Shown here in pieces: positions 34,496 to 44,415 of a stretch of DNA of 64,000 bases (position 1 is the first letter of the stretch; each line of letters begins with the position of its first letter). The DNA comes from Nissabacter sp. SGAir0207 (lineage in GTDB: Bacteria > Pseudomonadota > Gammaproteobacteria > Enterobacterales > Enterobacteriaceae), in contig NZ_CP028035.1 of the NCBI RefSeq assembly GCF_005491205.1, positions 62,001-126,000 of the forward strand, written 5' to 3'. Position numbers and translations under genes: made by a program. Below the pieces are notes generated by a model. The model was not told the DNA's origin. It was given only the letters and a program-made list of their open reading frames with translations, and made no database searches.

Positions 34496-35075
34496 ATATA
34501 TAACTTTTAGCCTACTCTTCTCGCTATGTCCCTTTCTAACCGATGCTAGAAGTGCTGAAAACCCAGTGCAAATTAGCAAAGGGCCATTCGCGCAGTCAGT
34601 ATCTCTAAATCCAGAGCAAGAAAATTATTCAAGCTGGTGGAAAAAACAAATAAAGTCACAATTGAATAAACCCGTAAACTTTGCTGGGCATTATCGTCTA
34701 TTTGTAACCTCTGGAGGGCACGGTAGTGAATGTTTGCACGATTACTGGGTCTGCGGATGGGTTATTGACAAGTTAACAGGCAAAGTTGTCGCTACACTCC
34801 CCCGCTCTCCTGAAGGGGGGGACAGTTATGTTGAAGCTGTTGATGATGGTACATCTACAGGGTTAAAATTTAAATATACCGCTGAAGGAGATAGTAAAGA
34901 ATTAACCATCCAAGGACGCGCTGCTAACGCACCGCTTCAGCATGATAATGGGGACTTTGCAGTTCCTAAATGTCGATTGATTACGTATCGCTTTAACGGT
35001 TCAGGTTTTGATACACTCAATGAAGTGAGCAATGGCTGTAACTTATCCGAACCAAACGTTATTTATGGTCATTGA
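34482..35075 (+). CDS. Immunity paralogue 4, partner of the orphan toxin module
   Basis: 197 residues with a signal peptide (MGKNKYITFSLLFSLCPFLTDARS). The mature part has the family core in diverged form: VQISKGPFAQSVSL, KPVNFAGHYRLFVTSGGHG, CLHDYWVCGWVIDKLTGKV, then a distinct half with EGGDSYVEAVDDGTST. It is the most diverged of the four copies and overlaps the orphan toxin module, so it is probably the immunity protein for that variant. The ATG at 34482 was chosen over an upstream ATG at 34449 because it gives a proper signal peptide and mirrors the overlap of the intact pair. Confidence 0.75.
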   Translation: MGKNKYITFSLLFSLCPFLTDARSAENPVQISKGPFAQSVSLNPEQENYSSWWKKQIKSQLNKPVNFAGHYRLFVTSGGHGSECLHDYWVCGWVIDKLTGKVVATLPRSPEGGDSYVEAVDDGTSTGLKFKYTAEGDSKELTIQGRAANAPLQHDNGDFAVPKCRLITYRFNGSGFDTLNEVSNGCNLSEPNVIYGH

Positions 35076-35105
35076 GAATAACCTTCATTTCAAAAAGAAA
35101 TAATA

Positions 35106-35141
35106 GTAGCAAAAAGGAATGTTATCGTTCCTTTTTGCTAC
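35106..35141 (+). terminator. Terminator at the end of the effector/immunity cluster
   Basis: A perfect 14-bp stem GTAGCAAAAAGGAA / TTCCTTTTTGCTAC around TGTTATCG, 31 bp after the last immunity gene and just before the right repeat. Confidence 0.8.
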
Positions 35142-35145
35142 CAAA

Positions 35146-35647
35146 ACTCCCTCTTTTCATAGACTTGCCACTCCGGCAGGCGTTATTTCCATGACATTTT
35201 TTTATTGCCGATTCATTAATTTATTTATTATTTCATTGCTGTGGAATGGGTATTACGGGAACACGTAACACGAATGGGAAATAAGTGATTGAAGGCAGAA
35301 TTAAATAAGGAAGAATTAGGGAAGGGAAATAAAAAGCCGCCCGTAGGCGGCCGGTGGAAATATCAGGCGTGCGCGGTGTTATGCACCACGCGGCGCGCTT
35401 GTTCCATACTGAGGTGGTGCTGCTGCATCTCCAGCATCAGTTGGCCGCTGGTGCGTTCGCGGCCGGTGGCGACCACGGCGACCAACTGCTCTTTCAGGCC
35501 GTAGAGCGCGATGAAGTTTTTCTCCTCCAGCGATCCGATCAGATCGATCTGATCCCACTTCTCCGGGTGGCCCAGATAGTCGTAGCGGGTGCCGTAGTGC
35601 TGCGTCCAGAAGAAGGGGATGCGGTCGAAAGGCTCGTTGCCGCCCAG
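35146..35647. repeat. Right copy of the 502-bp island-flanking direct repeat
   Basis: Same orientation and about 97% identity to 25943-26444. Here the repeat is continuous with the intact oxidoreductase gene, so this is the native locus. Confidence 0.95.
35331..35351 (-). terminator. Terminator of the oxidoreductase gene
   Basis: On the minus strand GCCGCC-TACG-GGCGGC is followed by TTTTTATTT, 11 bp after the stop codon. The same element is present in the left repeat. Confidence 0.85.
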
Positions 35648-36901
35648 CATATTGACCGCCGCCACGCGCCCCTGCTGCTGGGCCACGCGCCAGTGCTCGA
35701 TGCGGATTGGCCGCCCCTCATAGGGGAAGGTGGCGATGTCGCCGACGGCATAGATGTTGTCGGCCGCCGCCATCTGCTCATTGACCTGCAAACTGCCATC
35801 TTCGGCCAACGGCAGGTCGTGGATGAAGGAAGTAACCGGCTCAATGCCGGTGGCCAGCAGCACCAGATGGGTCGGGACGCGCCTGCCATCCTCCAGCACC
35901 ACTGCCTCGACGCGCTCGCCGCCCTCGAAGGCCGCCGCCTTGCCGTCGATGAAGTTCACGCCCTGCGCCTCATGCAGCTGGCGGAAATAGTGGGCGATGC
36001 GCGGGCCGAATTGGGTTTCGAACGGCAGCGGGTGCGGGGCGATGACCGTGACCGCTATGCCGCGTTTGCGCAGCGCGGCGGCCATCTCCATGCCGATAAA
36101 GTTGCTACCGACAATCACCAGCTCCTTCAACGTATCCACCGCGTGCAGCAGCGTCTTCTCATGCTGGAGATTGCGCAGCACGTGGATGCCGCTGAGCTGC
36201 ACGCCGGGCAGATCCGGCACCTGTGGCTTGCCGCCGCTGGCAATCAGCAGCTTATCGAACGGGATGCGACGCTGGTTCTCCAGCACCACCACCTGGTTCT
36301 GGCTGTCGATGTGCGCCACCTGTGCCACCAGCCGCTCAACATGGGTGTCCTCGGTGACCTCGTCGTCCAGCAGCGCGGGCACCTCATCCACCTTCATCTG
36401 TCCCATCGGCACGAATTTGCTCAGGGCAGTGCGGTCATAGCCGGCCTGCTTTTCGCGGTCGATGACCACAATTTTGCCAGCGTAGTCGCGCTCATGCAGG
36501 GCGGCCAGCGCCGCGCTTCCCGCCGCGCCAGAGCCAATGATCACCAGCGTGCCGCGGTCGCCGACGTCTTCCGGCGTCACCGGCGGTTGCGACGCCTGCG
36601 GATCGACCCAGACCATGCCGTTCTCCACCTTCACCGCATAGCGTGTCAGCCCCTCCAGCGCCGGTGGCTCCATCAACTGCCCATCATCCAGCGAGTAGAC
36701 CGCCTTATGCCACGGGCAGACCAGCTGGCCGTCGCAGATGGCCCCCTCCGCCAGCGGCGCGCCAGCATGGGGGCAGGTGGCCTGGAAGGCGTTGACGCGA
36801 TCGCCACGCTTCACCAGCATGATCTTGGTGTCATCCAGCGTGATGGATTTGGGTTGGCTGTCGGTCAGTGCCGACAGCGCCAGGGCCTGTTGGTATGCCA
36901 T
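35363..36901 (-). CDS. Rieske/FAD-dependent pyridine nucleotide-disulfide oxidoreductase (AIFM3-like)
   Basis: 512-residue flavoprotein with an N-terminal Rieske [2Fe-2S] domain. The cluster ligands are Cys43/His45 (CPHAGAPL) and Cys62/His65 (CPWHKAVY). The FAD-binding fold starts at about 118 (TLVIIGSGAAGSAA), the NAD(P)-binding site is around 265 (ELVIVGSNFIGMEMAAAL), and the second FAD motif is NIYAVGDIATFP. Such proteins move electrons from NAD(P)H to an unknown acceptor; redox or stress roles are plausible. It forms a likely two-gene unit with the SDR upstream (41-bp gap). Its 3' end is duplicated at the left edge of the island. Confidence 0.9.
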   Translation of the reverse strand: MAYQQALALSALTDSQPKSITLDDTKIMLVKRGDRVNAFQATCPHAGAPLAEGAICDGQLVCPWHKAVYSLDDGQLMEPPALEGLTRYAVKVENGMVWVDPQASQPPVTPEDVGDRGTLVIIGSGAAGSAALAALHERDYAGKIVVIDREKQAGYDRTALSKFVPMGQMKVDEVPALLDDEVTEDTHVERLVAQVAHIDSQNQVVVLENQRRIPFDKLLIASGGKPQVPDLPGVQLSGIHVLRNLQHEKTLLHAVDTLKELVIVGSNFIGMEMAAALRKRGIAVTVIAPHPLPFETQFGPRIAHYFRQLHEAQGVNFIDGKAAAFEGGERVEAVVLEDGRRVPTHLVLLATGIEPVTSFIHDLPLAEDGSLQVNEQMAAADNIYAVGDIATFPYEGRPIRIEHWRVAQQQGRVAAVNMLGGNEPFDRIPFFWTQHYGTRYDYLGHPEKWDQIDLIGSLEEKNFIALYGLKEQLVAVVATGRERTSGQLMLEMQQHHLSMEQARRVVHNTAHA

Positions 36902-36942
36902 GACATGCTCCTTAGGTTGCGGGTGGGAGTGGCTGTCCGGGG

Positions 36943-37707
36943 TTACGCCTGTTTGGGCTGGCCGTTGGAGGCCGTGATGCCGCCATCAACCGGCAAGTTG
37001 ACGCCTGTGACGTAACGGGCATCGTCACTCGCCAGGAAGGCGATCACCGCCGCCACCTCGTCGGGCTGGCCGGGACGGCCGAGCGGGGTACGTTTGCGGA
37101 ACTCCGCCAGCAGCGGCTCATTCTCTTTGATGTCAGAGGCCATCGGCGTGATGATCAGGCCGGGACAGACGGCGTTGACGCGCACCTTGTCCGCACCCTG
37201 ATCCATCGCCAGCGAGCGGGTGAAATTGGTGACGCCGCCCTTGGCTGCGTTATAGAAGCTCATGCCCCAGTCACCGCCCAGCCCCGACACAGAGGAGACG
37301 TTGACGATATTGCCCTGGCTCTTGATCAGCGCGGGCATAAAGTAGCGGCAGCTGTGGAAGACGCCATACAGGTCAACCTTGATCGCCTTCTCCCAATCCG
37401 CGTAATCGCCCTCATGCACCCGGCCCTGTGCGGCCACGCCAGCATTGTTGACCACGACATCCACCCGTCCATATTTTTTCAGCACCTCGTCCACCAGCTG
37501 CTCCACCTCGTCCGCTTCGGCCATGTCGGTCGCGCGCACCAAGTGATCGCCGCCCTCAAGGCTCTTAAGGGTGGCCTGCAACTTCTCCTCCGTGCGGCCG
37601 ACCAGCACCACGGCCGCCCCTTCGGAAGCGAAACGCTGGGCGGTGGCCTCACCGATGCCGGAACCTGCCCCCGTGACGACGACGACTTTCTTGCTGAATC
37701 GTTGCAT
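36943..37707 (-). CDS. SDR family NAD(P)-dependent oxidoreductase
   Basis: Classical short-chain dehydrogenase of 254 residues. The cofactor site TGAGSGIGEATAQ is near residue 12, with NNAG at about 88, the catalytic Ser in NVSSVSG and the Tyr/Lys pair in FYNAAKGG near 155, and a C-terminal YVTGVNLPVDGG. The start at 37707 (MQRFSKKVVVVTGAG) has an AGGAGG ribosome site; the frame is open for another 68 codons upstream but that part is not SDR-like. The substrate is unknown; pairing with the Rieske flavoprotein suggests a shared redox function. Confidence 0.88.
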   Translation of the reverse strand: MQRFSKKVVVVTGAGSGIGEATAQRFASEGAAVVLVGRTEEKLQATLKSLEGGDHLVRATDMAEADEVEQLVDEVLKKYGRVDVVVNNAGVAAQGRVHEGDYADWEKAIKVDLYGVFHSCRYFMPALIKSQGNIVNVSSVSGLGGDWGMSFYNAAKGGVTNFTRSLAMDQGADKVRVNAVCPGLIITPMASDIKENEPLLAEFRKRTPLGRPGQPDEVAAVIAFLASDDARYVTGVNLPVDGGITASNGQPKQA

Positions 37708-38536
37708 ATTGCCTCCTTTCTCTGTGGATGGGCGCAAAGCCCGGAAAAAACACCTGATGTTTATAAGCCTAGCAAAGTCATCGGCGCGATCCGGCTTAGG
37801 CAGGGAAAATGGGCGGTAAGCGGCTGTTTTGCAGCAGAAATAAATTTTTAAAAAGTGTGAATGAGAGGAAAATGTTGGCAATCCCACGGCCACCTGGGGA
37901 AGCGACGTCACCGGCCGCTGACTGCCAGCATCGACAGCAGCCGCAGCAGATTCTCCGGCGTGCCGTGGCGTGGGCTAAATGAGAAGTTTTTTCGTTTCGC
38001 GCTAAATGTCGCTGTCATCAATTTCGCTTATGGCTGGGCGCCTGACTCTTTCGGGTTAGACGCCAGCATTTTCGGCTGAAATTTCCACCTTTCTCCCCGA
38101 TAAGCGTTCAGATAATCACCATTCGGCAAGAAAATTTTTTAGTTTTTTAACGGGTGAAACGACTAGAGACAAACTGTTACAGCCAGATAATTCGCCAGCT
38201 ACTGACTTTGTGCTGCCATATTGTCCGGTAGATGTTAGAAAACAGTTTTTTTTATGTTTGTTTGCTGTTTCTCACACTCTGCGCAAATCCCCACTGGTTA
38301 TATTGACGTCACCCTCAACAGTTGCCAAATTGGTAGCCTCAGGGGTATGACCAGTGGATAGTTTGGGTGAATTCCACGCACCTAGATCCGCCGGGAAACG
38401 TTTTCACCGGCACCCGCACCGTATTCCTTCAGGCGTCTCCCTGACGCCACGCCCAGAGCCGACCACCGACAAAAACATTACAGGCCGGCCTGTAGAACAA
38501 CACACAACACCACATCACAATCTATGGAGTTACGCG
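37708..38536. promoter_or_regulatory. Long intergenic and leader region of dppA
   Basis: 829 bp between the leftward SDR gene and dppA, with no supported gene. The part near the SDR gene should hold its promoter. Bases 38100-38350 are AT-rich and include TTGCCA at 38320 with TATGAC about 18 bp later, a weak candidate dpp promoter. The last 60 bp carry a CA-rich sRNA target. A minus-strand open segment at about 37907-37977 (HGTPENLLRLLSMLAVSG) could be a gene remnant but is too short to name. Confidence 0.4.
38497..38520 (+). promoter_or_regulatory. GcvB small-RNA target-like CA repeat in the dppA leader
   Basis: ACAACACACAACACC followed by ACATCACAA lies just upstream of the dppA ribosome site (TATGGAG). 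In E. coli and Salmonella the GU-rich R1 region of GcvB pairs with such a CA-rich site to silence dppA. The role here is by analogy; no GcvB gene is in the window. Confidence 0.65.
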
Positions 38537-40144
38537 ATGAGAATCTCCTTGGGAAAATCAGGGTTACTTAAGTTCAGCATGGGCCTGCTGGCGCTGTCCG
38601 TGGCGGCTGGCGTGCAGGCAAAAACCCTGGTCTACTGCTCTGAAGGCTCGCCGGAAGGTTTTAACCCACAGCTCTTTACCTCTGGCACCACCTATGACGC
38701 CAGCTCCGTGCCGATCTACAACCGTCTGGTGGAGTTCAAAATCGGCACCACCGAGATCCAGCCCGGTCTGGCCGAAAAGTGGGATGTCAGTGAAGATGGC
38801 AAAACCTACACCTTCCACCTGCGTCAGGGCGTGAAGTGGCAGAGCAGCAAGGATTTCAAGCCGACGCGTGACTTCAACGCCGACGACGTGCTCTTCTCCT
38901 TCAACCGCCAGAAAGATGAAAACCACCCGTACCATAAGGTCTCCGGCGGCAGCTACGAGTACTTCCAAGGCATGGGGATGCCAGACCTGATCAACAAGGT
39001 CGAGAAGGTGGATGACCACACGGTGCGCTTCGTGCTGAACCGCCCGGAGTCGCCGTTCCTCGCCGATCTGGCGATGGATTTCGCCTCCATCATGTCTGCT
39101 GAGTATGCCGACAACATGCTGAAGGCGGGCACCCCGGAGAAGATTGACCTCAACCCGATCGGCACTGGCCCGTTCCAGCTGCTGCAATACCAAAAAGATT
39201 CGCGCATCCTCTACAAGGCGTTTGAGGGCTTCTGGGGCACCAAGCCGCAGATCGACCGTCTGGTCTTCTCCATCACGCCGGACGCCTCGGTGCGTTACGC
39301 CAAGTTGCAGAAGAATGAGTGTCAGGTGATGCCGTACCCGAACCCGGCGGACATCGCGTCGATGAAGAACGACAAGGCGATCAACCTGATGCAGCAACCG
39401 GGGCTGAACGTCGGCTATCTCTCGTTCAACGTCGAGAAAAAGCCGCTGGATAACGTCAAGGTGCGTCAGGCGCTGAGCATGGCGGTCAACAAGAAAGCGA
39501 TCATTGACGCGGTCTATCAGGGCGCGGGCCAGTCGGCCAAGAACCTGATCCCGCCAACCATGTGGAGCTACAACAACGACGTTCAGGACTACGCCTACGA
39601 CCCGGAAAAAGCCAAGGCGCTGCTGAAAGAGGCCGGTATGGCGGATGGCTTCAGCATCGACCTGTGGGCGATGCCGGTACAGCGCCCCTACAACCCGAAC
39701 GCGCGCCGCATGGCGGAGCTGATTCAGGCGGACTGGGCGAAAGTGGGCGTGAAGGCCAAGATCGTCACCTATGAGTGGGGTGAGTACCTGAAGCGCGCCA
39801 AAGATGGCGAGCACCAGACGGTGATGATGGGCTGGACTGGCGACAACGGGGATCCGGATAACTTCTTCGCCACCCTGTTCAGCTGTGATGCAGCCAAGCA
39901 AGGATCGAACTACTCTAAATGGTGTTACAAGCCGTTTGAAGACCAGATCCAACCGGCGCGCGCCGAAGCCGATCACAACAAGCGCATCGAGTACTACAAA
40001 CAGGCGCAGGTCGTGATGCATGACCAGGCCCCGGCGCTGATTATCGCCCACTCCACCGTGTACGAGCCGGTACGCAAAGAGGTGAAGGGCTACGTTGTTG
40101 ACCCGCTGGGCAAACACCACTTCGAGAACGTCTCCATGGAGTGA
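38537..40144 (+). CDS. dppA: Dipeptide-binding periplasmic protein DppA
   Basis: Substrate-binding subunit of the Dpp ABC importer for dipeptides, haem and delta-aminolevulinate, 535 residues, same as E. coli. The signal peptide is 28 residues, cut after GVQA; the mature start KTLVYCSEGSPEGFNPQ is diagnostic. The SBP family 5 signature and TGTGPFQL-like GTGPFQLL segment follow, ending HHFENVSME. The ATG at 38537 follows TATGGAG; the longer upstream frame contains the sRNA site and is not translated. First gene of dppABCDF. Confidence 0.96.
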   Translation: MRISLGKSGLLKFSMGLLALSVAAGVQAKTLVYCSEGSPEGFNPQLFTSGTTYDASSVPIYNRLVEFKIGTTEIQPGLAEKWDVSEDGKTYTFHLRQGVKWQSSKDFKPTRDFNADDVLFSFNRQKDENHPYHKVSGGSYEYFQGMGMPDLINKVEKVDDHTVRFVLNRPESPFLADLAMDFASIMSAEYADNMLKAGTPEKIDLNPIGTGPFQLLQYQKDSRILYKAFEGFWGTKPQIDRLVFSITPDASVRYAKLQKNECQVMPYPNPADIASMKNDKAINLMQQPGLNVGYLSFNVEKKPLDNVKVRQALSMAVNKKAIIDAVYQGAGQSAKNLIPPTMWSYNNDVQDYAYDPEKAKALLKEAGMADGFSIDLWAMPVQRPYNPNARRMAELIQADWAKVGVKAKIVTYEWGEYLKRAKDGEHQTVMMGWTGDNGDPDNFFATLFSCDAAKQGSNYSKWCYKPFEDQIQPARAEADHNKRIEYYKQAQVVMHDQAPALIIAHSTVYEPVRKEVKGYVVDPLGKHHFENVSME

Positions 40145-40180
40145 TGCCGTCCCCGCCCGCCAGGGCGCATAACGGCATCC

Positions 40181-40230
40181 GGCGCGGGCCGCCCCCGCGC
40201 CGTTCCCGGATAGGCCGGCGCAGCCCGGCC
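40181..40230. repeat. Paired GC-rich hairpins in the dppA-dppB spacer
   Basis: GGCGCGGG/CCCGCGCC (40181-40201) and GGCCGG/CCGGCC (40213-40230) form two adjacent stems in the 216-bp gap. Such structures between a binding-protein gene and its permease genes often act as mRNA stabilisers or partial terminators that lower permease expression. Confidence 0.55.
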
Positions 40231-40360
40231 CCGTCGAGGGATCGAACTATTTTGTGACCTGTTGGGGTGCGGCTTCCCGCCGCGCCCGATTCAGATGTGA
40301 GCCTTGTCCAAGCCTGGGGAGCCGCGGTTCCCCGGGCCTTCTATACAGAGAGTTCGGGTT

Positions 40361-41380
40361 ATGTTGCAGTTCATACTCCGGCGTTTGGGACTGGTTATCC
40401 CAACGTTTATCGGTATCACCCTGCTGACCTTCGCCTTCGTCCATATGATCCCCGGCGACCCGGTGACCATCATGGCCGGCGAGCGCGGCATCTCCGCTGA
40501 GCGCCACGCGCAGCTGATGGCAGAAATGGGACTGGATAAGCCCCTCTACCAACAATATTTCCACTATGTCGGCGCGGTGTTGCAGGGCGACCTCGGCATC
40601 TCGCTGAAGAGCCGCATCCCAGTGTGGGATGAGTTCGTGCCGCGTTTCTTCGCCACGCTGGAGCTGGGCATCTGCGCGATGCTGTTCGCGGTGGTGGTCG
40701 GCATCCCGGTCGGGGTGCTGGCGGCGGTCAAACGCGGCTCGGTGTTTGACCACACCGCCGTTGGCATCTCGCTGACCGGCTATTCCATGCCGATTTTCTG
40801 GTGGGGCATCATGCTGGTGATGCTGGTCTCGGTGCAGCTGAACCTGACGCCAGTCTCCGGCCGCATCAGTGACACCGTGTTCCTCGACGACACCCTGCCG
40901 CTCACCGGCTTCATGCTGATCGACACCTTTATCTGGGGCGAACCGGGTGATTTCACCGACGCGGTGATGCACATGATCCTGCCAGCCATCGTGCTCGGCA
41001 CCATCCCGCTGGCGGTGATTGTGCGCATGACCCGCTCCTCGATGCTGGAGGTGCTGGGCGAGGACTACATCCGCACCGCGCGCGCCAAGGGCGTCAGCCG
41101 GATGCGGGTGATCATCGTCCACGCGCTGCGCAACGCCATGCTGCCAGTGGTGACGGTAATTGGCCTCCAAGTCGGCACGCTGCTGGCGGGCGCGATCCTG
41201 ACCGAGACCATCTTCTCCTGGCCGGGGCTGGGACGCTGGCTGATCGATGCGCTGCAACGCCGTGACTACCCGGTGGTGCAGGGCGGGGTGCTGCTGATCG
41301 CCACCCTGATTATTCTGGTTAACCTGCTGGTAGACGTGCTCTACGGCGTGGTTAACCCCCGTATCCGACACAAGAAATAG
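40361..41380 (+). CDS. dppB: Dipeptide ABC transporter permease DppB
   Basis: Inner-membrane permease of the dipeptide importer, 339 residues, identical in length to E. coli DppB. It starts MLQFILRRLGLVIPTFIGIT, has six transmembrane segments, and carries the permease EAA loop EDYIRTARAKGVSRMRVIIVHALRN near 240. A longer start at 40304 was rejected because the added residues are not conserved. The gene is 216 bp downstream of dppA and 9 bp upstream of dppC. Confidence 0.96.
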   Translation: MLQFILRRLGLVIPTFIGITLLTFAFVHMIPGDPVTIMAGERGISAERHAQLMAEMGLDKPLYQQYFHYVGAVLQGDLGISLKSRIPVWDEFVPRFFATLELGICAMLFAVVVGIPVGVLAAVKRGSVFDHTAVGISLTGYSMPIFWWGIMLVMLVSVQLNLTPVSGRISDTVFLDDTLPLTGFMLIDTFIWGEPGDFTDAVMHMILPAIVLGTIPLAVIVRMTRSSMLEVLGEDYIRTARAKGVSRMRVIIVHALRNAMLPVVTVIGLQVGTLLAGAILTETIFSWPGLGRWLIDALQRRDYPVVQGGVLLIATLIILVNLLVDVLYGVVNPRIRHKK

Positions 41381-41389
41381 GGGGCGCAC

Positions 41390-42307
41390 ATGTCTCAAAT
41401 CAGTGAGCCAGTCGGCACCGAATCCCAGCGCGGCACCGCGCCGGTGCCCATGACCCCGATGCAGGAGTTCTGGCACTACTTCAAACGCAACAAGGGCGCG
41501 GTGGTGGGCCTCGCCTATATCATCCTGATGCTGGTGGTGGCGCTGGGCGCGGGCTTCCTTGCGCCGCACGCGCCAGCGGAGCAGTTCCGCGACGCGCTGC
41601 TGAAGCCGCCGGTCTGGCAAGAGGGCGGTAGCTGGCAGTTCCTGCTCGGCACCGATGACGTGGGCCGCGATGTCCTGTCGCGCCTGATGTATGGCGCGCG
41701 GCTGTCGCTGCTGGTGGGCTGTCTGGTGGTGGTGCTGTCGTTGATCATGGGCGTGGTGCTCGGCCTGCTGGCCGGTTACTTCGGCGGCATGGTGGACATC
41801 ATCATCATGCGCGTGGTGGACATCATGCTGGCACTGCCGAGCCTGCTGCTGGCGCTGGTGCTGGTGGCGATCTTCGGCCCCTCCATCGTCAACGCCTCGC
41901 TGGCGCTGACCTTCGTGGCGCTGCCGCACTATGTGCGCCTGACGCGCGCGGCGGTGCTGGTGGAGGTCAACCGCGACTACGTCACCGCCTCACGCGTGGC
42001 GGGCGCGGGCGCGATGCGCCAGATGTTCGTCAATATCCTGCCCAACTGTCTGGCACCGCTGATCGTGCAGGCGTCGTTGGGCTTCTCCAACGCCATCCTC
42101 GATATGGCGGCGCTGGGCTTCCTCGGCATGGGCGCGCAGCCGCCGACGCCAGAGTGGGGCACCATGCTGTCCGATGTGTTGCAGTTCGCGCAGAGCGCCT
42201 GGTGGGTCGTGACCTTCCCCGGCCTGATCATCCTGCTGACGGTATTGGCATTCAATTTGATGGGGGATGGCCTGCGTGACGCCCTTGACCCCAAACTCAA
42301 GCAGTAG
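41390..42307 (+). CDS. dppC: Dipeptide ABC transporter permease DppC
   Basis: Second permease of the Dpp importer (305 residues), pairing with DppB to form the channel. An N-terminal cytoplasmic tail (OppC_N type: [21 protein letters not shown]) leads into about six membrane segments. The [24 protein letters not shown] block and the EAA loop [25 protein letters not shown] are characteristic of DppC/OppC. Ends DPKLKQ, 11 bp before dppD. Confidence 0.96.
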   Translation: MSQISEPVGTESQRGTAPVPMTPMQEFWHYFKRNKGAVVGLAYIILMLVVALGAGFLAPHAPAEQFRDALLKPPVWQEGGSWQFLLGTDDVGRDVLSRLMYGARLSLLVGCLVVVLSLIMGVVLGLLAGYFGGMVDIIIMRVVDIMLALPSLLLALVLVAIFGPSIVNASLALTFVALPHYVRLTRAAVLVEVNRDYVTASRVAGAGAMRQMFVNILPNCLAPLIVQASLGFSNAILDMAALGFLGMGAQPPTPEWGTMLSDVLQFAQSAWWVVTFPGLIILLTVLAFNLMGDGLRDALDPKLKQ

Positions 42308-42318
42308 GAGGACGCGAC

Positions 42319-43348
42319 ATGTCTGCAACCGAAATTTTGACTGAGGCGCCCGCGCCTTCCGCCGCGGCGGGCAAGCCCCTGCTGACCGTGGATCAGCTCT
42401 CCGTGCACTTTGGCGACAGCGCGGCGCCGTTCCGCGCCGTGGATCGCATCAGCTATCAGGTGGCACAGGGGCAGGTGATCGGCATCGTTGGTGAGTCCGG
42501 CTCCGGCAAATCCGTCAGTTCGCTGGCGATCATGGGCCTGATCGACTTCCCCGGCAAAGTGATGGCCGAACGGCTGGCCTTCAACGGCCATGACCTCCAG
42601 ACGATGAGCGAGAAGCAGCGCCGCCAGCTGGTGGGTTCCGAAGTGGCGATGATCTTCCAGGACCCGATGACCAGCCTCAACCCCTGCTACACCGTTGGTT
42701 ACCAGATTATGGAGGCGCTGAAGGTGCATCAGGGCGGCAGCAAAAAGACCCGCCGCCAGCGCACCATCGACCTGCTGACGCAGGTGGGCATCCCTGACCC
42801 GGCCTCGCGGCTGGATGTCTACCCGCACCAGCTCTCGGGCGGCATGAGCCAGCGCGTGATGATCGCGATGGCTATCGCCTGCCGGCCCAAGCTGCTGATC
42901 GCCGATGAGCCGACCACCGCGCTGGACGTGACCATTCAGGCGCAGATCATTGAGCTGCTGCTGGAGCTGCAACAGCGCGAGAACATGGCGCTGATTTTGA
43001 TCACCCACGATTTGGCGCTGGTGGCCGAGGCGGCGCACCAGATCATCGTGATGTATGCCGGGCAGGTGGTGGAAGTGGGCAAGGCGGAGGAGATCTTCCG
43101 CGCGCCGCGCCACCCCTACACGCAGGCGCTGCTGCGCGCCCTGCCGGAGTTCGCCGCCGACAAGGCGCGGCTGGCCTCGCTGCCGGGCGTGGTGCCGGGC
43201 AAATATGACCGCCCGACCGGCTGCCTGCTCAATCCGCGCTGCCCCTACGCCACCGACCACTGCCGCGCCGTGGAACCGGCCCTGCGCCAGATCCCTGGCC
43301 GGCAGTCCAAATGCCACTACCCGCTCGATGACGCCGGGAGACCGACCT

Positions 43349-43359
<11 letters not shown>
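42319..43359 (+). CDS. dppD: Dipeptide ABC transporter ATP-binding protein DppD
   Basis: ATPase subunit of the Dpp importer, 346 residues, about 19 longer than E. coli DppD because of an Ala/Pro-rich N-terminal extension ([18 protein letters not shown]). Walker A is GESGSGKSV, the signature is LSGGMSQRV and Walker B is [12 protein letters not shown]. The C-terminal oligopeptide-transporter domain holds the Cys cluster ([14 protein letters not shown]) that binds an iron-sulfur cluster in this family. The stop overlaps the dppF start by 11 bp. Confidence 0.95.
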
Positions 43360-44353
<994 letters not shown>

Positions 44354-44371
44354 CCTTCCTCCCTCCTTCAT

Positions 44372-44395
44372 AGGGCGCGCAAGCGCCCTTTTTTA
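44372..44395 (+). terminator. Terminator of the dpp operon
   Basis: AGGGCGC/GCGCCCT hairpin followed by T6, 18 bp after the dppF stop. Confidence 0.88.
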
Positions 44396-44415
44396 TCGGC
44401 AGTGCCACCCCGCAC

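Larger units (their letters stand above)
26445..35145. mobile_element. T6SS effector/immunity island between 502-bp repeats
   Basis: About 8.7 kb of visibly AT-richer DNA interrupts the conserved eptB – tRNA-Pro – oxidoreductase – dpp backbone. It is bounded by the two 502-bp direct repeats. Contents: P4-type primase tail with iterons, vgrG (frameshifted), a two-domain effector, three immunity paralogues, an orphan toxin C-terminus and a fourth immunity paralogue. No integrase or transposase is present and no other T6SS structural gene is in the window. Confidence 0.85.

Noticed and set aside
35289..35504. Small plus-strand frame across the right repeat
   Set aside because: It reads antisense to the oxidoreductase 3' end and has no conserved features.
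37860..38000. Possible remnant of a protein gene on the minus strand before dppA
   Set aside because: Only about 20 protein-like residues; too short and without a recognisable family.
40181..40230. Strong terminator separating dppA from dppBCDF
   Set aside because: The stems lack a T-run, and the genes are functionally one operon; attenuation or mRNA stabilisation is more likely.
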